From the NCBI GenBank assembly GCA_947493885.1, contig CANLTE010000005.1, positions 124,001 to 188,000 on the forward strand: a stretch of DNA of 64,000 nucleotides. The letters run 5' to 3'. Below the pieces are notes generated by a model. The model worked only from the letters and a program-made list of their open reading frames with translations, was not told the DNA's origin and ran no database searches. Positions 17,907 through 27,300 of the stretch are shown here, one piece after another. The translations under genes were made by a program, and so were the position numbers. This DNA comes from an uncultured Maribacter sp. Its GTDB lineage: Bacteria; Bacteroidota; Bacteroidia; Flavobacteriales; Flavobacteriaceae. Numbering within the stretch: position 1 is the first letter of the stretch; each line of letters opens with the position of its first letter.

Positions 17907-18989
17907 ATGAAAAAGTCTTTACTTTTTATTCCAGATATTTCGGGCTTTACCAAGTTTGTGCAAAATACAGAGGTGGAACATAGCCAACATGTTATAGCTG
18001 AATTATTAGAAGTATTAATAAAATCAAATACTGAAGACTTAAAATTAGCAGAAGTTGAAGGTGATGCGTTATTTTTTTACAAAGAAAAAGACATTCCTTC
18101 TCAAGAAAAATTATTGGCGCAAATTGAAGCAATGTTTACTGCGTTTTACAGTCATCTTAAAATACTTAAGGAAAATAGAATTTGCCCTTGTACGGCTTGT
18201 GCCACTGCACCAGAATTACAGCTAAAAATTGTGGCGCACTGTGGAGAACTTCAATTCATAGAAGTTCAGGGAAACAGAAAACCCTTTGGACAACAAGTTA
18301 TAGAAGCACACCGCCTTCTTAAAAATTCTATAAATAGCGACAACTATGCACTAATTAGTAAAGACCTTGTAAACGAAATTGGCTTAGCTCCAGATTATAC
18401 TAGTAAACTATACAAATTTAACTCTGGAACAGATTTTTATGATGGCTTAAATACTGAATACATTTTTTCAATTATTAAAAAAGAAGAACTTTCTTTAAGA
18501 CCCTTTTTAGAATCAAAAACAGTTTCTTTAAGTGGCTCCCCTAATCTTTTTTTTAAAAATACATTTAATGTTTCAGCAGAAACGTTGTTAGAATACATTT
18601 CCAACTTAAAGTACAGACATAGCTGGACGGATAATGTTACCAAAATAGAATATAATGAGAATGAAGTCACAAAAAAAGGAAGCCAACATACCTGCGTAAT
18701 TAGCGAAAAGCATTTTAACTTTACCAGCGTTGTTAAAGAAGCACAAAAAGGGCAATTGGTATATGGAGAATATAGTACCAGTCCTCCTCCAGTTGATGAA
18801 ATATATCAATTTTATATTATTGAACCTATTTCAGATAAAAAGTGCATTTTATTGGTAGAAATATATTGGAAAATCAAATCGCCCTTAAAAAAACTGGTTA
18901 TGGCTTTTGTTGTGAAAAGGTTTTTTAAAAAAGCAATTAAAAATACTCTTCAAAACTTATTTGAATTCTCAGAAAAACAAAAAAAATAA
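17907..18989 (+). CDS. DUF2652 protein with C-terminal SRPBCC-like domain
   Basis: The 360-residue product starts MKKSLLFIPDISGFTKFVQ, a motif shared by class III nucleotide-cyclase-like folds and DUF2652. HVIAELLEVLIKS and LKLAEVEGDALFFY follow, again as in cyclase-related domains. The conserved cysteine pair FCPCTAC-like stretch (ICPCTACATA) is also present. Residues about 210-355 look like a START/SRPBCC ligand-binding domain (LLEYISNLKYRHSWTDNVTKIEY). Full cyclase catalytic residues cannot be confirmed, so it is more likely a degenerate or non-cyclase member. It has no signal peptide and is probably cytoplasmic. It ends 2 bp before the convergent polyprenyl synthase gene. Confidence 0.75.
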   Translation: MKKSLLFIPDISGFTKFVQNTEVEHSQHVIAELLEVLIKSNTEDLKLAEVEGDALFFYKEKDIPSQEKLLAQIEAMFTAFYSHLKILKENRICPCTACATAPELQLKIVAHCGELQFIEVQGNRKPFGQQVIEAHRLLKNSINSDNYALISKDLVNEIGLAPDYTSKLYKFNSGTDFYDGLNTEYIFSIIKKEELSLRPFLESKTVSLSGSPNLFFKNTFNVSAETLLEYISNLKYRHSWTDNVTKIEYNENEVTKKGSQHTCVISEKHFNFTSVVKEAQKGQLVYGEYSTSPPPVDEIYQFYIIEPISDKKCILLVEIYWKIKSPLKKLVMAFVVKRFFKKAIKNTLQNLFEFSEKQKK

Positions 18990-18991
18990 AG

Positions 18992-19966
18992 CTATACTTT
19001 ACGTCTCATTAAATTTTTGCCAAACTGCTTTAGCATGATTTTTTTTTCGCTTGAAATATTCATTTGCTCAAGAATATTAAAAGCCTTTATGGTATAATTC
19101 TCCATTTCTTTTTTAGTAACATCCGCTGCACCAGTTTTTCTAAAAATCTGAGTAACTTCTTGTACCTTACCATCTACATCACTCACTTTATGAACATATA
19201 AGTTATGTAATCTCTTCTTATCATCATTACTAGAAAGTGCTAAAGCCTTTAAATAAATGAAAGTTTTTTTATTCTCAATAATGTCGCCTCCAACTTGTTT
19301 TCCAAACGTTTTAGGGTCTCCAAATACGTCTAAATAATCATCTTGTAATTGAAAAGCTATTCCTAAATTTTTTCCAAATTCGTAAATAGCATTCTGAGCT
19401 TCTGAAGAAGCTCCTGCAACTATAGCTCCCATTTTCATTGCTGCTGCAACTAAAACAGCAGTCTTATAAGTAATCATGGTTAAGTATTCCGACTCAGAAA
19501 CATAATCACGTGTCTCAAAATCAATATCATACTGCTGACCTTCACAAACTTCCAGTGCGGTTTTTCCAAAAAGTTTTGCTAATGACTTAAAAATATTTGG
19601 TTCATAATTTTCGAACAATTGATATGCCATTATCATCATGGCATCACCAGATAAAATTCCAGTATTAATATCCCACTTTTCATGAACTGTAGTTTTTCCT
19701 CTTCGTAAAGGCGCATCATCCATAATATCGTCATGTACAAGAGAAAAATTATGAAATACTTCAACCGCTAAAGCGGCATCAAGTGCTTGTCTATAGTCTG
19801 TTTCAAAAATTTCCGCAGTCATTAATGTCAGAACGGGACGAAGCCTTTTTCCTCCTAAATCCAATATATAAAGTATTGGAGCATACAAACTATGAGGTTC
19901 TTTAGATTTTATTTTTGCTTTTAAATATGTAACAAACTCATCTCTATACGCGTCTATTGAGTGCAT
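18992..19966 (-). CDS. Polyprenyl diphosphate synthase (trans-isoprenyl synthase family)
   Basis: The 324-residue product carries both aspartate-rich motifs: first DDIMDDAPLRRGKTTVH (FARM) and second LQDDYLDVFGDPKTFGKQVGGD (SARM). It also has the GGKRLRP substrate motif near residue 34. Such enzymes condense isopentenyl diphosphate with an allylic diphosphate to give C15-C40 prenyl chains for quinones, carotenoids or cell-wall carriers. The residues before the first Asp motif (VFHNFSLVHDD) do not let me decide chain length. Its minus-strand -7 element TATTTTTG lies at 19981-19988, just before the ATG. It pairs functionally with dxs (35515) but is not near it. Confidence 0.93.
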   Translation of the reverse strand: MHSIDAYRDEFVTYLKAKIKSKEPHSLYAPILYILDLGGKRLRPVLTLMTAEIFETDYRQALDAALAVEVFHNFSLVHDDIMDDAPLRRGKTTVHEKWDINTGILSGDAMMIMAYQLFENYEPNIFKSLAKLFGKTALEVCEGQQYDIDFETRDYVSESEYLTMITYKTAVLVAAAMKMGAIVAGASSEAQNAIYEFGKNLGIAFQLQDDYLDVFGDPKTFGKQVGGDIIENKKTFIYLKALALSSNDDKKRLHNLYVHKVSDVDGKVQEVTQIFRKTGAADVTKKEMENYTIKAFNILEQMNISSEKKIMLKQFGKNLMRRKV

Positions 19967-19980
19967 TGAATAATTTTTTT

Positions 19981-19988
19981 CAAAAATA
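19981..19988 (-). promoter_or_regulatory. -7 promoter element of the polyprenyl synthase gene
   Basis: Reads TATTTTTG on the minus strand, matching TAnnTTTG, 14 bp before the start codon. No TTG stands at the proper -33 distance. Confidence 0.4.
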
Positions 19989-20112
19989 CATCCATTTTAC
20001 GAAACCACTTTAATACTAAAAAGTTTCTCTACTTTTAAATTATTCAAAAAAAAATGCAATAGTTATAAAATGCTTCGTCTTTCTAATTGTACGACGTGCA
20101 AAAAAAGAATGA

Positions 20113-20655
20113 ATGATTTCTGACCAAGAAAACCACAACGACCTTCGAACGTTTTTTAATGATGAGTATCATTCATTAAAAGCGTACGCAAAATCGCGTA
20201 TAAAGGATGCTGCGGACAGAGATGCTGAAGATATTGTTCAAGATGTAGCTTTAAAAATATTTTCAAGATCAGAAAACGCTTCCGCAATAAACAATATTGC
20301 TGGTTTTGTATACAACTCTTTACGAAATAGAATAGTTGATATTATGCGAACTAGGAAAGAAGTGCTCTCTATTGAAGATAAAGCGGAAGCTAAACTTACA
20401 GAGTTTATTGAGCTTTTTTACGGAAACTCAGACAATTTATATTCTAATGAAATGAAAAAGGAACTTAAAAAGGCAATTTTTAAACTAAAACCGCACTACC
20501 AAAGTATAATCATCGCGGTTGATTTTGAAGGCTATACTTATAAAGAAATTTCAGAAGAAACTGGTATTGCCGAAGGAACTTTAATGTCTAGAAGACATAG
20601 GGCGCTATCTATTTTATCAAAAAAACTAGAACTTAAAAAACAATCTTTTAATTAA
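20113..20655 (+). CDS. ECF-type RNA polymerase sigma factor
   Basis: The 180-residue product has sigma region 2 (residues about 15-85: FNDEYHSLKAYAKSRIKDAADRD, EDIVQDVALKIFSR, NIAGFVYNSLRNRIVDIMR). It also has region 4 (about 110-170: ELKKAIFKLKPHYQSIIIAVDFEGYTYKEISEETG, then GIAEGTLMSRRHRALSIL), the helix-turn-helix that reads the -35 zone. It lacks the extra domains of primary sigma factors. The preceding ATG at 20109 is out of frame and ends after four codons. The gene is followed after 11 bp by a small membrane-protein gene rather than a classical FecR-type anti-sigma gene. Confidence 0.92.
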   Translation: MISDQENHNDLRTFFNDEYHSLKAYAKSRIKDAADRDAEDIVQDVALKIFSRSENASAINNIAGFVYNSLRNRIVDIMRTRKEVLSIEDKAEAKLTEFIELFYGNSDNLYSNEMKKELKKAIFKLKPHYQSIIIAVDFEGYTYKEISEETGIAEGTLMSRRHRALSILSKKLELKKQSFN

Positions 20656-20666
20656 TATAAAAAATT

Positions 20667-21062
20667 ATGGAACAATATTTTAAACATAAGATAAGAACCA
20701 AAAGTGTTGGTGAAATTATAGGATGGGTCATATTTGGAATAATATGCGCCATTGCTTTAGGCCTTTTATTAGGTTTTGGAATTATGTGGTTATGGAACTG
20801 GCTCATGCCAGAACTATTTGGGCTAGCAACAATAACGTACTGGCAGGCCATTGGGATGTTTGTTTTGGCAAAAATTTTATTTTCAAGCTTTGGAGGAGGA
20901 GGCTCAAACAGCAAAGACAAATGGAAAAGTAAAAAACAAAGAAATCAAGACGAATGCAGAGACGATTTCTCTAAATGGAAACTCTATGATAAGTTTTGGC
21001 AAGAAGAAGGTGAAAAAGCCTACAACGATTACGTAAATAAAAAGTTGACCGAAGAAGAATAA
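20667..21062 (+). CDS. Small two-helix membrane protein paired with the ECF sigma factor
   Basis: The 131-residue product has two hydrophobic helices (about residues 17-42, IIGWVIFGIICAIALGLLLG, and about 57-75, WQAIGMFVLAKILFSSF). A glycine run (GGGGS) and a highly charged cytoplasmic tail of about 50 residues follow (KSKKQRNQDECRDDFSKWKLYD). I do not recognise a named family. Its position 11 bp after the sigma gene suggests joint expression, and it could sequester or modulate the sigma factor, but it lacks a zinc-finger or FecR-type domain. No terminator is apparent before the tetR promoter. Confidence 0.7.
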   Translation: MEQYFKHKIRTKSVGEIIGWVIFGIICAIALGLLLGFGIMWLWNWLMPELFGLATITYWQAIGMFVLAKILFSSFGGGGSNSKDKWKSKKQRNQDECRDDFSKWKLYDKFWQEEGEKAYNDYVNKKLTEEE

Positions 21063-21105
21063 ACACCCCTTAAGTGGTTTCATTGTTAAAAAAAAGTAAA
21101 ACCTA

Positions 21106-21133
21106 GGAAACTTTTATTGTTTCTAAAGTTTCC
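21106..21133. promoter_or_regulatory. Candidate TetR operator over the efflux-operon promoter
   Basis: GGAAACTTT at 21106-21114 and AAAGTTTCC at 21125-21133 form a perfect inverted repeat with 9-bp arms and a 10-bp spacer (28 bp overall). It covers the -33 TTG of the promoter preceding a tetR gene. The size and symmetry are those of TetR-family operators, and the position favours autorepression of the whole operon. Confidence 0.65.
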
Positions 21134-21145
21134 ATTGTATATTTA
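21117..21145 (+). promoter_or_regulatory. Promoter of the tetR-tolC-adaptor-RND operon
   Basis: TTG at 21117-21119, an 18-bp spacer, then TATATTTA at 21138-21145, one base off TAnnTTTG. The start site would be near 21151, a few bases before the ATG at 21156, so the tetR leader would be almost absent. This also rules out the TTG at 21117 as translation start. Confidence 0.55.
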
Positions 21146-21155
21146 CCTCCAATTT

Positions 21156-21761
21156 ATGAAGGAAAAAATATTAGAGACGGCGGCGAATTTATTTATAGAC
21201 CTTGGTTTTAAGAGTGTTACCATGGACGACTTGGCAAATCATATGGGGATATCTAAAAAAACAATTTATACCCATTTTGCAAATAAAACTAAACTGGTAG
21301 AAGAATCTACCTTATATCTATTCAACTATATATCTAATGGAATAAACAATATTCGGGCTCTTGAAAAAGACCCAATAGAAGAACTCGTAGAAATAAAAAA
21401 ATTTGTGATGCAGCATTTAAAAAATGATAAATCTTCCCCCCAATATCAGCTGCAGAAATATTATCCTAAGATATATATGGACATAAGACAAAAACAATAC
21501 AATGTCATGGAGGAATGTGTTATTCAAAACTTAAAAAGGGGGTTAAAAAAAGGGATTTACCGAGAGAATTTAAATATTGATTTTATTGCTAGGATTTACT
21601 TTTCTGGTATTATTAATATTAAGGACGAAGACCTGTTTCCTGCAAATTTATTTTCCAAAACAGCTTTAATGGATGACTATTTAGAATATCACATTAGAGG
21701 AATATCCACCTCCGCTGGAGAAAAAAAACTTAATTCAATCATCAATTCAAATCAAAACTAA
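21156..21761 (+). CDS. TetR-family transcriptional repressor of an RND efflux operon
   Basis: The product has 201 residues from the ATG at 21156 (MKEKILETAANLF). I rejected the in-frame TTG at 21117 because it lies inside the promoter. The N-terminal helix-turn-helix is typical: AANLFIDLGFKSVTMDDLANHMGISKKTIYTHFANKTKLVEE (given here in outline only: ILETAANLF, TMDDLANHMGISK, TIYTHFANK). The C-terminal ligand domain is not diagnostic. Its stop codon directly abuts the tolC ATG, so repressor and pump are one operon, with a likely operator over its own promoter. The inducer is unknown. Confidence 0.92.
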   Translation: MKEKILETAANLFIDLGFKSVTMDDLANHMGISKKTIYTHFANKTKLVEESTLYLFNYISNGINNIRALEKDPIEELVEIKKFVMQHLKNDKSSPQYQLQKYYPKIYMDIRQKQYNVMEECVIQNLKRGLKKGIYRENLNIDFIARIYFSGIINIKDEDLFPANLFSKTALMDDYLEYHIRGISTSAGEKKLNSIINSNQN

Positions 21762-23162
21762 ATGCGAACATTATTTATACTACTTGTAGTATTAATTGGA
21801 AGTTTTATGGGTTTTAGCCAGGAGCAGAGCCATAACTATTCATTAGACGAAGCCATTGAATATGCCCTTAAAAACAACTATAAGGCAATCAACGCGGAGC
21901 GTGATATTGCTGATGCCAAAAAACAAAAATGGGAAACTATTGCCAGTGGGTTACCTCAAATTAATGGTAGTGTTAGTTATCAAAACCAAATAGAGCAGCC
22001 AGTATCTTTATTACCCGCTGCGGCTTTTGATAATACACAAAGCACCATTGATATTGTAAACGATTTTTTTGATGCAAATCAAACAAACTTTGATGTAAAT
22101 GCACCTGAAGGTTTTATACCGCTACGTTTTGGCACAAAACAATCAGTTAATGCGGCGGCAACACTTTCGCAACAAATTTTTGACGGTTCTTATATTGTCG
22201 GAGTTCAGGCAACCAAAGCATTTTTAAGCTATAGTGCCAACAATAAAGAAAAAACGGACCTTGAAGTTCGTAAGTCTGTAGTTGAGGCATATGGAAATGT
22301 TTTACTTGCCCAAGAAAGTGTTTCTATTTTAAGGAAAAACAAAGCTACTTTAGAAAAAACACTTTTGGAAACTACAAAAATTTATGAAAATGGCTTAGGC
22401 GATGAAGAAAGTGTAGAGCAATTACAAATTACACTTTCATCCATAGACAATCAACTTAAAAATGCTGTTCGCTTAAAAGGTATAACACTACAAATGCTCA
22501 ACTTAGTAATGGGTTTACCTATTGAAAATCCAACAACACTAAAAGATAATTTAGATATACTTACCGCAAATAACATTGATGTAAGCTTAACCGATGCCAG
22601 CTTTGATCTTGAAAAAAATGTGGATTACAAAATTGCCATTAACTTAAATGAACAACGTTATTTTGAATGGAAACTGGCAAAAAGTAGAGCGTTACCTACC
22701 TTAAATGCATTTATTAATTACGGTACTTCGGGCTTTAACGATAAGTTTAAATTTTTAGATAGTGAACAACAATGGTTTACATCATCTATTTTAGGTGTAG
22801 ATTTAAATATTCCAATTTTTAGCTCATTTAGACGAAATGCAAGTACACAACGTGCAAAAATTGCTTTAGAAAAAGCGAAAACGCAACTTTTTGAAGCTGA
22901 ACAACAAATTCGCCTTCAGCTAGAAAATGCTAAAAGCAACTATATATTAGCCGTAGAGCAATATCAAACCGCAAAGGATAATTTAAATCTTGCTGAGCGT
23001 ATTGAAAATAAAAATCAAATTAAGTATTTCGAAGGTTTGGCTACCAGTTTTGAACTAAGACAAGCGCAAACACAATTATATGACTCGCAACAAACTTTTT
23101 TACAATCCATGGTGGAAGTAATCAACAAGAAAACCGAATTAGAAACAATATTAAATAACTAA
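21762..23162 (+). CDS. TolC-family outer-membrane efflux protein
   Basis: The 466-residue product has a signal peptide (FILLVVLIGSFMGFSQ) and two OEP repeats rich in long helices. Segments such as YSLDEAIEYALKNNYKAINAERDI and the second-half counterpart (LNLAERIENKNQIKYFEGLATSFE, ELRQAQTQLYDSQQTF) are the paired helical hairpins that form the periplasmic tunnel of a trimeric channel. It provides the outer-membrane exit for the RND pump encoded just downstream. The start abuts the tetR stop, and 45 bp separate it from the adaptor gene. Confidence 0.93.
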   Translation: MRTLFILLVVLIGSFMGFSQEQSHNYSLDEAIEYALKNNYKAINAERDIADAKKQKWETIASGLPQINGSVSYQNQIEQPVSLLPAAAFDNTQSTIDIVNDFFDANQTNFDVNAPEGFIPLRFGTKQSVNAAATLSQQIFDGSYIVGVQATKAFLSYSANNKEKTDLEVRKSVVEAYGNVLLAQESVSILRKNKATLEKTLLETTKIYENGLGDEESVEQLQITLSSIDNQLKNAVRLKGITLQMLNLVMGLPIENPTTLKDNLDILTANNIDVSLTDASFDLEKNVDYKIAINLNEQRYFEWKLAKSRALPTLNAFINYGTSGFNDKFKFLDSEQQWFTSSILGVDLNIPIFSSFRRNASTQRAKIALEKAKTQLFEAEQQIRLQLENAKSNYILAVEQYQTAKDNLNLAERIENKNQIKYFEGLATSFELRQAQTQLYDSQQTFLQSMVEVINKKTELETILNN

Positions 23163-23207
23163 TACTAGAGGTACTATTAGGACTTCTAACCTTATAAAAA
23201 CAAAACA

Positions 23208-24374
23208 ATGAAAAACGCACTTTACCTAATCGTTGCATCTTTTATTCTTGCTTCATGCGGAGGCAGTCCAGAACAGTCTGTAGCAGACGTTATTTCTGAA
23301 GGAAATTTGGAAAAAATAAGAGCTAAAAAAAATACTATTACCGAAAAGCTAAGTGTTTTAGATATTGAAGCTAAGCAATTAGATTCCGTTATTGCAATGC
23401 TTAGTGACAATGAAAGATTACCTTTAGTTACTACAATCAAAATAGCCCCTCAAAGTTTTAATCACTTTTTAGAGCTTCAAGGAAATGTAAAAACAAAACA
23501 AAATGTTTTAATATATCCTGAAATGGCGGGGACGTTACAAAGAGTTTATGTAAAAGAAGGGCAGCGTGTAAGCAAAGGGCAATTATTAGCGTCTATAGAT
23601 GACGGTGGAATGGGAAGTCAATTAGAACAGCTAAAAACGCAAGCTGAACTTGCCAAGACAACTTTTGAACGTCAAGAAAGGTTATGGGAACAAAAAATTG
23701 GTTCTGAAATACAATATTTACAGGCTAAAACCAATTATATAGCTACTGAAAATGCTGTAAAACAGGCTCAAAGTCAATTAGGGAAATCCACAATTAGAGC
23801 TCCTTTTTCTGGAATAATTGATGATGTTATTAAAGATCAAGGAACTGTGGTAGCACCAGGTCCAGGGTCAGAAGTCTTTAGAATTGTAAACCTATCTAAT
23901 ATGTATATTGAAGTGAATATACCTGAGAGTTATATAGATGGTATTACAAAAGGTAAACAGGCTAAAGTATACTTCCCAATTTTAGGTGATACCATTGATA
24001 CCAAAATAAGGCAAACGGGAAACTTTATTAGTCCAGGTAATCGATCATTTACAGCTGAAATTCCTGTACCCAATAAAAAAGGAAATATTAAGCCAAACCT
24101 TACCGCTAAAGTTCAACTTAACGACTATTCAAAAGAAGACGCTATTTTGATTCCGCAAAGTATAATTTCTGAAAATTCAGAAGGACAGCAATATGTGTAT
24201 ACTGCAAATCCTGATGGAGAAAAAACTTCTGTAGTAAAACAAATTATTACTACGGGAAAAACACAAGGAAGCATCGTTGAAGTAATTTCTGGTTTATCAC
24301 CTGGTGATGAATTAATTAAAGAAGGAGCTAGAAGCGTAAAAGATGGTCAAAACGTTCAAATTTTAAAAGACTAA
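23208..24374 (+). CDS. RND efflux periplasmic adaptor lipoprotein (membrane fusion protein)
   Basis: The 388-residue product carries a lipoprotein signal (FILASCGG, acylated Cys at about residue 17). A coiled-coil follows (about residues 30-65), then the barrel-sandwich/lipoyl halves: GTLQRVYVKEGQRVSKGQLLASIDDG and KSTIRAPFSGIIDDVIKDQGTVV. The alpha-hairpin between them includes QLEQLKTQAELAKTTFERQERLWEQ. Beta-barrel and membrane-proximal domains complete it. It links the inner-membrane RND pump to TolC. It lies 1 bp before the pump gene. An extra N-terminal coiled stretch ahead of the first lipoyl half is a common Bacteroidota variant. Confidence 0.93.
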   Translation: MKNALYLIVASFILASCGGSPEQSVADVISEGNLEKIRAKKNTITEKLSVLDIEAKQLDSVIAMLSDNERLPLVTTIKIAPQSFNHFLELQGNVKTKQNVLIYPEMAGTLQRVYVKEGQRVSKGQLLASIDDGGMGSQLEQLKTQAELAKTTFERQERLWEQKIGSEIQYLQAKTNYIATENAVKQAQSQLGKSTIRAPFSGIIDDVIKDQGTVVAPGPGSEVFRIVNLSNMYIEVNIPESYIDGITKGKQAKVYFPILGDTIDTKIRQTGNFISPGNRSFTAEIPVPNKKGNIKPNLTAKVQLNDYSKEDAILIPQSIISENSEGQQYVYTANPDGEKTSVVKQIITTGKTQGSIVEVISGLSPGDELIKEGARSVKDGQNVQILKD

Positions 24375-24375
24375 C

Positions 24376-27300
24376 ATGAGTAAGCAGAAAAAAAACGCAA
24401 ATAAAGAGTTTCGGCTATCCTCCTGGGCCATAGATAACCCATCCGTTATCTATGTTATGATAGCAATTTTCTTGTGGGTGGGATTAAAATCCTATTTTGC
24501 TATGCCCAGAGAAGATTTTCCAGAGATTGTAGAAACTAAAATATATGTAAGTACGCCATACCCTGGAAATACTGCAGAGGACATTGAACGTCTTATTACA
24601 GACCCTCTTGAAGACAAATTAAAAAACCTTAGCAATGTTGTAAAAGTTACCTCAACCTCTCAAGAAGATTATGCAATTATAACTGTTGAGTTTGATGAAG
24701 AACTTACTGTTGAGCAAGCGAAACAAAAGGTTAAAGATGAAGTTGATGGAGAAAAAGCTGGCGAAGACTGGCCAACATTTAATGGTGCAAAGGTTGAACC
24801 TAATGTTTTTGATTTAAACCTATCAGAGTCTTTCCCCATTATGAATGTTAATTTCACCGGTGATTATCCTGTGGAAAAATTAAAAGAATTTGCTGAATAT
24901 CTAGAAGATAAAATTGAAAATCTCCCTGAGGTTAAGCAGGTAGATATTCGTGGTGCGCAAGAGAGAGAAGTAGAGGTTGCTGTAGATGTTCATAAAATGA
25001 TGGCTGCTAAAGTTAGCTTTCAAGATGTTCTTGGAGCAATCAGCAATGGTAATATGACCATGTCTGCGGGAAACATTAAAACTAAGGAACAACGTAGAAC
25101 CATTAGAATTTTAGGTGAAATTAATGATCCAAAAGAACTAAACGAGTTTGTTGTAAAGTCCGAAAGCGGTGCGGTATACCTTAGAGATATTGCTGAAGTT
25201 ACTTTCGGGGAGGAAGACAAAACAACTTTTGCTAGAGAATATGGAGAAAATGTTGTGATGCTTGACGTTAAAAAACGCTCAGGTAAAAACATGATTGAGG
25301 CTACAACCAAGATTAGAGAACTGGTGAAAATAGCCGAAAAAAATTATTATCCAGCAGATTTAAACATATCAATAGTTAACGATTCTTCTAGTAGAACATT
25401 AAATCAGGTTGATGATTTAGTAAACAATATCATCTTTGGAATTATACTGGTAGTAACTGTTTTAATGTTTTTCTTAGGGTTCCGTAATGCCCTATTTGTT
25501 GGGTTTGCCATTCCAATGTCAATGTTTATGTCATTCATGATTTTATCGTTGATGGGATATACTTTAAACACCATGATTCTTTTTGGAATGATTATGGGAC
25601 TTGGAATGTTAGTAGATAATGGTATTGTGGTTGTAGAAAACGTTTACCGTTTAATGTCAGAAGGTATGTCTCGTACCGAAGCCGCAAAAAAAGGTATTGG
25701 TGAAATAGCTTTTCCAATTATAATTTCTACACTTACTACCGTAGCTGCCTTTGTTCCATTGGGTCTTTGGCCTGGTATTATGGGGCAATTCATGAAGTTT
25801 TTCCCAATTACATTATCTGTAGTACTTGGCTCATCTCTCTTTGTGGCAATTTTCATGAACTCTATGTTAGTATCCCAGTTTATGGAAGTTGGTGAAAAAG
25901 TACTTACCAAAAAACAACTCATTCGTTTAAGTATAATATTGGGTGGATTTGGTGCTTTTATACTAATTATAGGAGGTCAAATGCGCGGTTTAGGTACTGT
26001 AATGATTGTTACAGCAATAATGTTCTGGATATACAAATATGCCCTTAAAAGATGGGCATTACACTTTCAAAAAAATACCATGGTTCGTCTTGAAAATTGG
26101 TATGAAAGAAGAATACAACATGCCTTAAGAGGTAAAAATGTTTATTGGTATTTTGGTATTACAGTGTTTACCTTAATAGTTGTTTTTATGTTATTTGGAA
26201 TGTCTATGGGAAGTGGTAGAACAAAAATTGAATTCTTCCCAGACAACACCCCTAACGAAATATATGCATATATAGAATATCCACAAGGGACATCTATTGA
26301 AAAAACAAATCAAATAACAAAGGCCATTGAGCAACGTGTTTATGATGTAATTAATCAAGATAAATATGTAAATGGCAAGGAAAATTATTTGGTTGAATCA
26401 GCAATATCAATGGTTGGTGAAGGTGCTGGAAATCCATTTACCGATAGTGGGTCAGCAGCAGAACTACCCCACAGAGGTAAAGTAACCATTTCTATGAGAG
26501 AATATAAATATAGAAATGGATTAGATACCGAAGAATTACGTGGTGAAATTCAAAAAACACTAACCGGAATTTACCCTGGTGTTGCTATATCCGTGGAGAA
26601 GGATGCTAATGGTCCACCAGCCGGATACCCTATTAACATAGAGCTAGAAGGCAGTGATTATAATGAACTTATTAACTCGGCAGAGAATCTACGAAATTTC
26701 ATCAATACCAAAAACATTCCTGGTATTGAAGAGTTAAAAATTGATGTAAATAAGAGCAAACCTTCCATGCAAGTAGTTGTAGACCGCGAAAAATCTGGTG
26801 AGTTAGGTGTAGGAGTTGGTCAAGTTGGTCAACAGCTACGAAGATCTTTGTTTGGAGAAAAAGCTGGCGTTTACAAAAAGGATGGAGAAGATTATGATAT
26901 TAATGTTCGTTTTAATGCTGAAAAACGATATGACATAAATGCACTATTTGACCAAAATATTATTTTTAGAGATCCTGCAAATGGGCAAATAAAAGAAATT
27001 CCTGTTTCAGCTGTCGCTTCTCAGAGAAATTCTTCTGGATTTAGTGCTATTAAACACAAAAACAACAAACGAATAGTTACCGTATATTCTGGTCTTACCC
27101 CTGGTTTTACTGATGCTACTGCAATTGTTGCTCAAATTCAGAAAGAAATGAAAGGATATAAAGGTATTGCTGATGATATTGCTATTGATTACACTGGGCA
27201 AATTGAAGAACAAAACAAGCAAATGGCATTTTTGGTTGGAGCATTTTTCTCTGGTCTTGGTTTAATTATGCTCATTTTAATATTTCAATTTGGCGGTATT

